The notes under the pieces were generated by a model, which worked only from the letters and a program-made list of their open reading frames with translations, did no database searches and was not told where the DNA came from. From Alopecurus myosuroides (Eukaryota > Streptophyta > Magnoliopsida > Poales > Poaceae): DNA of 64,000 nt. Positions 11,350 through 20,757 of the stretch are shown here, piece by piece. The stretch is taken from NCBI GenBank assembly GCA_028641055.1, contig CM054057.1, positions 727,356,484-727,420,483 on the forward strand, written 5' to 3'. Each line of letters opens with the position of its first letter. Within the stretch, counting starts at the first letter, position 1. A program made the position numbers and the translations under genes.

Positions 11350-11479
11350 TCAGTTTTCGCTCTTTATGTGAACCGTTTTGTGCTCAACATTAAGATGATC
11401 CCGATCGTTGATTAGAGCCTATTGAACGCATTAGATTTAATGTATCCCAACGTGTTTGCTCTTTTATAAGTAGTTTTGA

Positions 11480-12092
11480 TATTTGAACTAGTAGTTACAC
11501 TAGTTTGTGAAAAAGGAAAAAACCCAAACTAAAAAGTAAGTAAGACAAATTTATGAACTAGTTCTGTGTATGCCGAGATAAGGACAGAAAATCATATTTG
11601 TGAACTAAATAAGGTTAGATATAAAACTAGTCAAAAAAAATAACTCATTTTTTTTGCACGTGCATGACAACTAACTTGTAGAAAAAAAGAAAAATAATAT
11701 TATTTCCCTTCTTTTTTTGGCATTCTTAAATCCCTTTGCATCTTGTGAACACTTTGTATTTTACTATGACCTCCAGCAAATAGAAGAGGTTGGGCAATCG
11801 AACCTCAAATAAATGAAATCTCTTTGAATCGTTGAAAGAAATAAAATCAGAGCATCGCATGTTTGTGGATTTTTCCAAAAACTCGGTGTAACCAAACTGA
11901 AGCTAAACTGATGAAGAGAGTGTTCCTCTAAAGAAGAGATGATCTAGAGATATTTGTGTTGCACAAGTAGTGCTAAATGTCATCTGGTCAACTAAAAAAC
12001 TAGGTACAGTAACAAATAAACTTAGATGATCTCGAGAGATGCGCATTGAAATCCATCGCATTAATGTTTCATGACATGGAATTAATATACAC
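11480..12092. other. AT-rich intergenic DNA downstream of the GRF gene
   Basis: No gene seen. This is the 3' side of the minus-strand GRF zinc-finger gene, so the portion next to 12092 probably includes its 3' UTR. No strong polyadenylation context could be assigned. Confidence 0.5.
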
Positions 12093-12711
12093 TTAATAGT
12101 ACACAACATCTCTAACAAGGGTTGACCAACACGTAAAAAATCCTACAACAACAATGCAAAAATAAAAGCCTAAACCTATCATATTTGCTTGCTGCACTTG
12201 AATCATCTGCTTCAAGTTCTTATTCCTCTTCTTCAATTCACCCTTTAGATCTGCATCCTCCACTGTCGGAGCACCCTTCAACTCTGCATTCCCCCTGTTC
12301 TTCACGGATGGAGGCAAATTGAGCTCAAGGGTTGGAGCCCCCTTTAAATCAATCAAGCCCTCCCTTTGAAGCCTCTCTACATACTCATCCATCCACTCGA
12401 AATGATTGCATTTTTTCACGATCTGAAAATGAATTAATGAAGCATAAATCCCAACTCCGTGGATGCAAGAAGAGAACCCAGAACTGGAAACGAAAAATTC
12501 AGAGCTAAAGGATGTGAGAGGAGCCAAGATCTATCTGCCCCTCCGTCCTGCTCTCGCATCTGACAAACGCGCGCCCAAAGTTGCCATTTTTATCCTCTTT
12601 CGAAGTCCACCGCTTTAGTGGCGTGGTGCGTGGGAAGTCCAGACACCTCTGCATCGGCACTGGACCATACGTAGGATACAAGGGGCGGGAGGATGAAGTG
12701 GAGGTCGACAT
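12093..12711 (-). pseudogene. GRF-type zinc-finger protein, two exons, probably damaged
   Basis: Exon 1 runs 12711-12535 (59 codons, from MSTSTSSSRPLYPTYG) and exon 2 runs 12422-12093 (109 codons plus stop), giving 168 aa in phase 0. The GRF signature is split across them: PLKRWTS, NGNFGRAFVRC, then KKCNHFEWMDEY. It is followed by an Asp/Lys-rich linker, a short coiled coil (about 120-135) and a hydrophobic C-terminal segment (MIGLGFYFCIVVVGFF). This is the layout of many grass GRF proteins of unknown function. The acceptor (TTTTCAG) is good. The expected donor after CAG reads AT instead of GT at 12534-12533. The first zinc pair, usually C-x2-C, reads CLDF, so one ligand is missing. The gene probably decayed recently, or a nearby cryptic donor is used. 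Confidence 0.75.
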
Positions 12712-12766
12712 TTTGCTGGAAAGGAAGAAGAACTGCTCTATCGCTGAGATCCAAAGGGGAGGCCAA

Positions 12767-12829
12767 CACGGGCTGCTGTGTGACTGTGTCGATGGGTGGA
12801 GGTTGGCACGGGCTGCTGTGTGACTGTGT
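12767..12829. repeat. Short direct repeat upstream of the GRF gene, period 40 bp
   Basis: A 23-bp block beginning CACGGGCTGCTGTG is perfectly repeated at 12767-12789 and 12807-12829, 56 bp upstream of the GRF start codon. It lies in the presumed promoter or 5' UTR; a regulatory role is not shown. Confidence 0.75.
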
Positions 12830-14035
12830 TGATGTGTCAGTGGAATACAATGACGCGGCCAATCAGGATTTAGAACCAGCCTCCTGCGGATCGCCCGCCC
12901 TTCTAGAAGACCAAACTCTGATCTCAACCGTCGACGCATCCAATAGCGCGGAGACGGCGCACGAGTCTGTCCCCGGGATTCCTTCTAGAAGGCCAGATCT
13001 TACAGCTGACATTGGCGGTAGGGTATGATCAGATGGCTGACGTTCGGCGCTAGGGTTTTGGGGTTACGAGGTAATCGGGGGTTAGGGGTTTTGGGATTAT
13101 TAGGGTATGACATAACTTCAAATGACCATAACTAATTCAAAAAAAAATAAAAAAAATGCACGGCAAGCTCACATAGCCGTCATATGTGACATGGTTATGA
13201 AAAAAAATATAAACTCTGTGTCAAGACATTTTCATGAGAAAGACTTCTCACAAATGAGCTACCGAGTATAGACGTGTACAGAGTTCGATGGAGACTGAAG
13301 GAGGGTTTTGGTTTTGAAAAAAATCAAATAAATCGAAAAAAATCACCAATGCTTCCTCTTGGAGTGAATAAGACGGTTCTGAACTTACTTTTACATTTTT
13401 ATATCTCAAACGTGTGTTTTGGTGGTTTTCAATTAAAAGGAATTTTTTCAAAAAATAAACAAATAATATGGAAAACAATTCAATAAATAGTAAGACTTCG
13501 AGTGGACACTATTTAGATAGAATAAGTGTCACCTAGAAAATATTGGCTCATCTAGAAAAGGTCGAAAAAAACTTGATTACAAATGGGGGTGTTTACCCTA
13601 GATTCAGAGCTCATTTGTAGCACGTTTCTCCTTCGGATTGATCACCTTCAAATATTGGGGTTCAAATGTTGGTGAAAGTTCAATTTTAGCTCAAACAAGT
13701 ACTAAAGAGCAACATACTTAATTTTTTTGTACAACTTCAACTTTGGCTCAAATTATAATTTTGTTCCAAATTCAAATATTGCTTCAAATTCAACCTTTGT
13801 TTCAAATATGCATTCTGCCTCACATATGATACCAAAGCACAAACAATATTATTAAGACTTATAAGTTATCACAAGATCTAAAGTTGACAACACAAACACC
13901 TAACTACAAATCCATCAAATTCAAATTCAAAGTTCAAATTCAAATCTTTGACCTGCTCCTTTTGTGAGAAGATAGCTTCACCGTCTTGCTCCGGGTTTCC
14001 CTAGCTGGAGTACTCTTTGGAATCATCTAGTTACT
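12830..14035. other. Intergenic DNA between the GRF gene and the MULE
   Basis: Contains a degenerate telomere-like G-rich stretch at about 13049-13105 (variants of TAGGGTTTTGGG) and AT-rich DNA with repeated TTCAAAT-type words. No gene is recognised. Part of 13100-14035 may belong to the untranslated end or terminal inverted repeat of the MULE, but I could not place a TIR. Confidence 0.4.
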
Positions 14036-14786
14036 TTATATCTTCCCTTGGGGTTGTGGCCGTGGAGGTGGTGACGGAGTAATTCCACTCGGCGAGCACT
14101 CAATGACAAGTTGACGGTCATCTGTGTGTTCAGTAATCCTTAAAGGAACGACTGGTACAATTACTCTGTCCTCTTCTTCTCTTATAGCTTCAAAACCATC
14201 AAGATCCATGGATTCAAATTCTAAGCCATCCGATGATGACTGAACTTCATTTTCTTGGGCTCTATCCTCTTCTTCTCTTATAGCTTCCTCTCTACACCTT
14301 TTCTTCCCTCTGCCTCCATTTATCCTAGTGTTGAGAAATAAAATTATAAGACATATGGAGAAAAGAGAACAAAATGCATAAAAAAGGGAATGCACACACA
14401 TACCATGGTGCTGCTTCAATGAAGAGTGCATCTTCAGACTCAATTGCTGATGTATGGTCCCCTCCATCTTCAATCTCCATTGCTGATGCATTATCCTCTG
14501 CATTTGCTGCTATCCATCGGTCCTATTATCCAAATGATGCATCCACTGGATTGGAACAAAGCCTAGCAATGTGCCCCAGAATTCCATATTTTTTTGCACG
14601 CCCTCTTTTTTGGTACACGACCCTCTTCACCTGCTATGTACCTGTTTTTTCTTGGTCTTCCTGGTGGTCTAGTCAGTAAAGGAGAGTGGAGTTTGAACCC
14701 TGGATCTACTATGTTCCATTGGTCATTTCCCACAAGTGCATGCACATTGTGAGCATAAGCAAACTTAAATTTAGCAACAGAGAAAT
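14036..14786 (-). pseudogene. MuDR-like (MULE) transposase, 3' end, cut by element B
   Basis: The minus-strand frame from 14784 reads SVAKFKFAYAHNV, DPGFKLHSPLLTRPPGRPRK and then a zinc-knuckle region near 14600, features of the C-terminus of MuDR-family transposases. A frameshift in an A-run (14588-14596 on plus, T-run) breaks the knuckle. In the shifted frame its H and last C remain, but the second Cys is Tyr. Two in-frame stops follow. The frame then continues through a good intron (donor GTATGT at 14403, acceptor AG before 14324) into a last acidic exon ending at 14036. That exon has EAIREEEDR twice. The coding sequence stops abruptly at 14786, where gypsy element B inserted; the rest should lie right of B, outside the window. 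Confidence 0.8.
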
Positions 14787-15402
14787 TGTCGTGGTGTTGT
14801 CACGGCAAGTGTCCTCATGCGAGAACTAGATTGCAAGGCCATTGCTACTAAGTGAAACTTCGAAAGGGTTGAGGTGGAAACGAGAGTCGCGAGTTTACCC
14901 AGGTCCGGCCCCTCTATCGAGGGTAAAACCTACTCCTTCTTTTTTACTATCAGGGAAAACAAGTCTCGATTACAAAGGGCGATTCCGGCTCTTGATGTCT
15001 CGATTTACTTGGCTATCAACTTAGAACTTGTCCTTCTACGTCCCGGGGTCTCGCCTTATATAGTGGACGAGACCCCCGGGTTACAAGGGAGTCCGGGTAA
15101 TGCCCGTCCTCGGATTCCTATCTCCCTCCGGTTCTTGATCACCTTGGTCCGGCTCTTCTTATGATCCGACTACTCATGGGACGGCCTTGAACTGCTCTCC
15201 GGGCTCCTAGGCCTACATGTCTTCTGACCTGGGCCGTGGTCCGGTTCTTCATTTAGCCGGGTCACAATTAACGCAACCTGGCTCTCCCTGGCTGAACCTG
15301 GCCCTACCCAGCATGACCTGGATCACTCATCATAAACCGGATGAGGCGATTCCCGGTTTATGTCGGAGGCTGGTAAGGCTCCCCTTACCTATTCCCCCAA
15401 CA
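14787..15402 (-). repeat. 3' LTR of gypsy element B
   Basis: 616 bp. On minus it starts TGTTGGGGGAATAGG at 15402 and ends CACCACGACA at 14787, giving TG...CA ends. A TATA box (minus TATATAA, 15062-15056) lies in the loop of a palindrome. Downstream (about 14900-14950) the U5-like part resembles the LTR of element A (GGAGTAGG, GGGGCCG, TGGGTA). The matching 5' LTR must be right of the window. Confidence 0.85.
15042..15080 (-). promoter_or_regulatory. TATA box in a palindrome loop, LTR of B
   Basis: Left arm CCCGGGGTCTCG (15042-15053), 14-nt loop containing the TATA box, right arm CGAGACCCCCGGG (15068-15080). The arms pair over 12 bp with one extra C. The TATA element is read on minus, the element's sense strand. 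Element A shows the same design with unrelated arm sequence. Confidence 0.8.
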
Positions 15403-15414
15403 TTATCCCCCAGG
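15403..15414 (-). other. Polypurine tract of element B
   Basis: On minus CCTGGGGGATAA directly precedes the TGTTGG start of the 3' LTR, as expected of the plus-strand primer for LTR retrotransposon DNA synthesis. Confidence 0.75.
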
Positions 15415-15440
15415 TTAACATAAACGTTTAAGTTTCAAAC

Positions 15441-18400
15441 TGTAACGCCCCGACCTCGGAACTATGCAAAGTGCTGGGTGTCACCGGTTACGATACCCGA
15501 CTGAAGGTTACCAGGGTTACCATCCCCCAGGCTGAATCACATCAGCAGGCGCGGCTCAGTCATGGATCATCGACCCACAACCCTCAGTCATGACATAACG
15601 TCGGGCCCAACCAAGTTGCATAATAAAGAGATCAAGACTCGGAACAATCTGGCACATCACAGTCTCTACGACACAAATCCCATATACTTCAACTCTTAAT
15701 AGAGAAAATATAGCAGAATACAATCAGAGGTCACTGACCCAACAATACAACAAGCGGAAGCAGGTATAGTTGTTCTAAACAACAAGAACCAAAATATGGC
15801 CTAAGAGGCCTGCAAATAAACAAGTCAGCGCCAGCTTGCTCCTAACCACCCCAGGCTGCCACCTGGAAAACCTAGACTACTCGTCGATGTCCACGAAGAA
15901 ACCACCTTTGACTTCCGGGAAGTCCTTTGCTAGAATACAATAAAAAAATTCAACAAAGCAACGGTGAGTACAGGAGGCACTCGCAAGGTTACTAGAGCTA
16001 TAGCTCGAATGAGGCTTTAGCAAGGCTTTATGGTAGTTGTTTTGCGGAAAGCTAGTTTTCTTTTAAAAGACCAACTTGGCAACGTCTATAAGAAGGTTTT
16101 GAAATGAGATAGAAATTGTAACTCTCATCTTCTTCAGCTTCTGAACAAGGCATCCGCCAACCCAGCATCACAAACCGCCGCCTCAAGTTTTATTGTTTAA
16201 GTTCTCTATGATCTCAACTGTTGTTCCCAAGGATGTCCATAACCGTGGCACGGCTTTTCGAAAAGATTTACCCTGCAGGGGTGTACTATTTTAACCACCA
16301 GTACCCTCCGGCTCCTTGCCTGATGAGGCCTGATCATAACCTCTTCCTGGGAGTCCGGCAGAGTGGGCGCGGTTACAACCTTTGGCTTGCATGAATCTAT
16401 CCCGGGATCATTGGTGAAGCGTAGTCCAGGTTCAGTGCCTCCGACACCCTGGACCGAGGCCACCATCCTAAACACCACCGCCCTCGTCCGCAGCTCGTCC
16501 ATCATCTTCACGCACACGCAAATGGAAATCTCAAACTAAAGGACCCCGGGCTACACCCTCACAAGTTAGTTGGTCTATAGGGAGTCCATATGTCCCACCG
16601 ATGGAAGCACGCTCGGTCTTGGTTCAAGTCGAAGATAACTCACTCCTAGGGGCATGAGTGAGGCAAAACACCACCATTCACCGATGGAAACTCATCCATG
16701 CCTGTTACATTTTAATTGGAGACAACCGGTCTCCAACACATCCGGACATGATATAATATCTTCCAACCACGATCCATTCATCAGACCCAAGGAACTCAAC
16801 TAAGCAGGGCTAAGCAATTAAGTAGCATATAGCAGTATATCGGGCCACATCACAATCTATGGATAATAGGAAGGAAAACGGGTATTGGTGTCCAGAACAA
16901 AATGCAACTACTAGGATACTATAGCTAAAACATTTGAATCGAATGCAATATTATGGTGGAGAAAATACTTGAGGGAAAACATAGGTCAAGAGAGATGCTC
17001 AAAGAAGTGGATTTACGCTTGCCTTGTTGAAATGACAGAGGTAGGAATCGTCGAAGAATTTTGGTTGCACTTCAACTCCTCGATCTACCGAAGCACAAAC
17101 AACCTCGGAAAGGAAACAACATAACGAACAATTACAACAGGTGCAATGCACACTCATGATGACATGACATTTTAGTGCAACTAAAAGATCATGGACATGA
17201 TCATCAAGTTAAATGAGTGTCCCAAATAATTATGCATTATTTGGCATCCTCTCATATTTATCTTAGTGGCCTATTATTAATTTTAATAAGACCCGTACAT
17301 CAATAGTATTCCCACATGCATGACATGATGTTTTATGTTATTACTTGAAGTTCTTTTCATTTTGGTATAGTTTCCATAATTTTTGGGTGAAGAATGTAAA
17401 CAATAAATATGAATTAATTCTTATTGCTTCCAATTCTGCCATTTTTGGTAAACAATGTAAACAAAATTACTTTCAGTTCCAAAAGCATGAAAAAATACTT
17501 GAAAACATGTGGACAATGTTTCACTGAACATTTTAAGCTATTAAACATAATTTTTGGATAATTATTTAATTAGTTATGCCATTTTCTTTTCTCTTTTCTT
17601 TTCTGATCAGAACAGAAAATGGATGTTTTCTTGGTCAAATTTTATCCAATTATGCCCAAATAAAATACCATTGTGTAGAGTTTCTTAATACAAAATTTTA
17701 GAGCTCAAGTTTGCTCAATTTGGATTCAGAGAACTCAAGTTATGAAATTCCAAAGTTTCAAATTTTAATAACCATTTCTGTATTTAATTATTTAGTGCAA
17801 AATGTATTACCGAAACATGTTGCAGCTTTGATACTAATAGAAAGAGCACAGAAACATGTTGCAGCTTTGATACTAATAGAAAGAGCACAAGATGATCAAT
17901 CCACATAAATTTGAATTTCTCCAATTGGAGCATTTTTCGATTTTATATGGAATAAACAATTAATCATTTTAATCTGTTCTGTTTTTTTTTCTCAACGAAC
18001 TGTTTTCTACCGGGGGTGGGCTTACCCACGCGTTACTACTCGCTGACCCGTGGGCCCAGAGCCACGTTGGCACTTAGAAACCGATGACAGGTGGGGCTAG
18101 GCTTAGGGGATAAAATACAAAAAATAGGGTGTTTATTCCGGGCCTAAGGGGTTTCAAACTTACGAACGCGAGGGTAAGGAGCAACGCTCCTGCCAGAAAG
18201 CAAGTACGGTGTCATTGTGCACATATACGATGCTAATGTTATATGAAACAAAGATAACGCGTGTCCTCAAATTTTAACTAAACCGAGAGGGGATCCAGGT
18301 GCAGGTTCAGAACTGAACCTCGAACACACGTCCATGGTGGACGGGAAAGAGGTCGGACCTCGCGAAGGCTACCTCAAGAATTAGACATGGGAGAGGACGG

Positions 18401-20261
18401 GAATCGGACGAGGAACTAACCCTCGATGCGTGGGTGCACTCGGTGTGGCCGGAGGTGCTCGAGGCCGGCGATAATGGCGCGGTGAAGGTGCTTGGCCGGC
18501 TCGGAGAAGACGACGTTGATCTCCCCAACGATGGCGACCCGGATTAATTCCTTTGGCGTGGAGCTAGAGGACGATGAGGCGGAGCTAATGGTTCGGCCGG
18601 ATTTTCTCGAGGATGCTTCTAACGCCGGCAACGAGCTCTTCCATCTCGGCTAAAGTTTCGGTAATGGAAGAAACGGAGAGAGGGAAGGAGAGCGGCTAGG
18701 GTTAGGGTTTCGGGGAGAGAAGGGAGGACGCAGCATTCTTATCCATGACCAGGGGCTGTGGATGGCCGACGTGTGGAGGCAGAGAGATCGAGTGGCTCCC
18801 CTGCCTTCTGCCATGGCCGTACGGGAGGTTGAAGAAGGACAACAGTTTTTGCGAAAACCCCCCTGGACCTTGTTTTCTCCTTTTCCTTTTAGTCCTTTCT
18901 GGTTACTTTTTTCTCTTGTTTTCCCTCACTTGACAAATTCAAATTGAGGTGAGCCTTCGCAGAAAATTCTTATTTGGCATCATGAAAAACTGGTAGAATT
19001 TGGGGCTCAAGTGGAATACTTTTGTAGAACAAAGTGGTGTAAATTCCATTTCTGCAATTTATGTAAATTAATTAATTGAGGCACTTATTGGATTGAAAAC
19101 CTTATGATCTTTGGTGGACACTTCTTACTTACCATAATAAAGAACTGGTAGAAAGTTGAGATCATTTTGAGAAAGTTTGTAGAACAAACTTGAATTAATT
19201 TCAAATCTGCCAGAAAAGAAAATGATTTATTAAAAATGGTTAACCACTTCCAAAATTCATGGGCTCTTGCAAGTATTCCTTATTTGTCATAAAGAGCATA
19301 TGGTACAACTTTCAAAGCAATTGAATAAAGTTTGTAGAACAAACTTGTTTTACTTTTTGTTTATTGCTGTGAAGAAAATTGTTGTTTTCAGGGATTTAAT
19401 CAATTCAATTTTTGGTGCCCTCACTTGTGTGACCCTTATTTAACATAAGGAAACATTGGTTATGTTTTTAGCTCAATTGGAGAAAGTTTCCAGAAGTAAC
19501 TTGTTTGAGTTTTCAGCTTCTGGCAATTCTGGCATTTTTCAAATAACAATGCATTTGTTTTTCTTCCCACCAAACCTTGCCAACATATAAGTGGATGCTG
19601 GTAACAACAAGTTAACATAACCCACCACCTCTGTTTTGGAGTTTGCAAAGTTTTGACAATTTACTTTCCAAATTGGGTGAGCAATTTTGTATGCCTTTTC
19701 TGTTATTAACTTTTGGAATGTTTCAAAAGTTTTCACAACTTCCAAAAGTCAATCTTGGAACCTCCTCAACAATTTGGAAGCTCACAAAATAGTTTTGTTT
19801 TTCCCTTTGAGCAATTTTCAATTTAGAAGAATATTGCAAGGATGGAATTGGAACAATGTGTTGAATATTTTTATGAGAGGTGCTACCACCTCTTTAATTT
19901 GTTTTCAACATTTGTGTTACATTAACCTTAGCAATTCAGTAATGAACTTTGGTTTTGAAAACAATCTGAAAACAATTTGAATGAAGCCAAATTTTCATGT
20001 CTCTCCCTTTTCTAAAACAATTGGCATTTTCTTATAGTTGCCAAACTATCAATTTAATTCTTGGAACTTCCTTGACAAGTATGGAAGATCAAGAAATGGT
20101 TTTCTTTATGAGTGTGGTTTTGTTCTCTCTTAAGGCTTTGCAGCTTTCTTGATTTATTTTTAGCAATTTAATATGGATGCCATGATGCATGAAGAAAGGG
20201 AAAAGTGAAAATTTTACCCAAATTTTGTAGTAGCTTTCCGTAGCAGCCTAGGGCTGTTACA
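15441..20261 (-). mobile_element. Solo LTR 1 of the LARD family (4.8 kb)
   Basis: Starts TGTAACGCCCCGACC and ends GGGCTGTTACA, with 5-bp target duplications CAAAC at 15436-15440 and 20262-20266. The left end aligns with the LARD LTR (GCGCCCCGAGATCGG...ACTATGCA against ACGCCCCGACCTCGG...ACTATGCA). The conserved inner block AGATTTACCCTGCAGGGGTG at about 16262 also matches. There is no internal domain or second LTR, so it is a solo LTR left by recombination. Orientation is minus. Small open frames inside (for example 18307-18631) are not supported as genes. A possible degenerate tRNA-like module lies at about 18148-18195. Confidence 0.85.
17812..17889. repeat. Perfect 39-bp tandem duplication in solo LTR 1
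   Basis: Units at 17812-17850 and 17851-17889 are identical, starting GAAACATGTTGCAGC and ending AGAGCACA. Their identity indicates a recent slippage or template-switch event. Confidence 0.95.
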
Positions 20262-20614
20262 CAAACTTAAGAAGTTCACGTTAAGCTTTATCCAGAAACT
20301 TTAAACACTAATCTTCTAGTCCAAGAGAAATATCCTCCCAGAACATCTGTTCCGGATCTCGCGGGTCGATCTCTTTATCTCTAGGATCATATCTTTCCGT
20401 TTCTTGTAAAGATAACTCTCATATTTTTATCTCCCAAATCTCCAGAACAAAAAAGATCTTAACCTAGCCCGGATTCTTCTCCATGTAATTGTTCCATTTC
20501 TTTGGCAAAATCTTCTTCTGTGATCCGATCTTGCTGTACCTTTCCATAAATAATATAATCTTGAGGGGTCTTTGTGCAAAAGTTACCGCTTAACCCTAGG
20601 GTTTTGACCCCGCC

Positions 20615-20620
20615 TATAAA
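20615..20620 (+). promoter_or_regulatory. TATA box of antisense gene of element B
   Basis: TATAAA in CGCCTATAAATGGCAG lies 138 bp upstream of the ATG at 20758 and is followed by a pyrimidine-rich leader, consistent with a separate pol II promoter for the antisense gene inside the element. Confidence 0.6.
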
Positions 20621-20757
20621 TGGCAGGAGTACGGCCCCCAGGGCTCATTCGCACCCTGCTCTCCCCACTTCATCTTCCTCCTCCGATCTGAGCTCCAGAT
20701 CTCTGCTTTCCTTCTTGCACCACCGCGGCCGGAGCTTTGCCGGCGTCCACCTCAAGA

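Larger units (their letters stand above)
9700..11479 (-). mobile_element. Probable Helitron H2, copy 2, with a different 5' part
   Basis: CTAG at 9703-9700 on minus with the CGTG-CGTCG-CACG hairpin, as in copy 1. Right of 10991 the sequence differs from copy 1 and brings in extra GC-rich, gene-like DNA. A possible 5' end is at 11479 (minus: TCAAAACTACTTATAAAAG, preceded by A), which has the TC start and TATAAAAG motif of grass Helitrons. This terminus is a guess from pattern only. Confidence 0.4.

Noticed and set aside
2643..11479. Autonomous Helitron
   Set aside because: No Rep motifs or helicase domain in any frame in this region or in 49903-53394.
13049..13105. Interstitial telomere-like repeats (TAGGGTTT variants)
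   Set aside because: Only a few irregular, mutated units with no array; not enough to call telomeric DNA.
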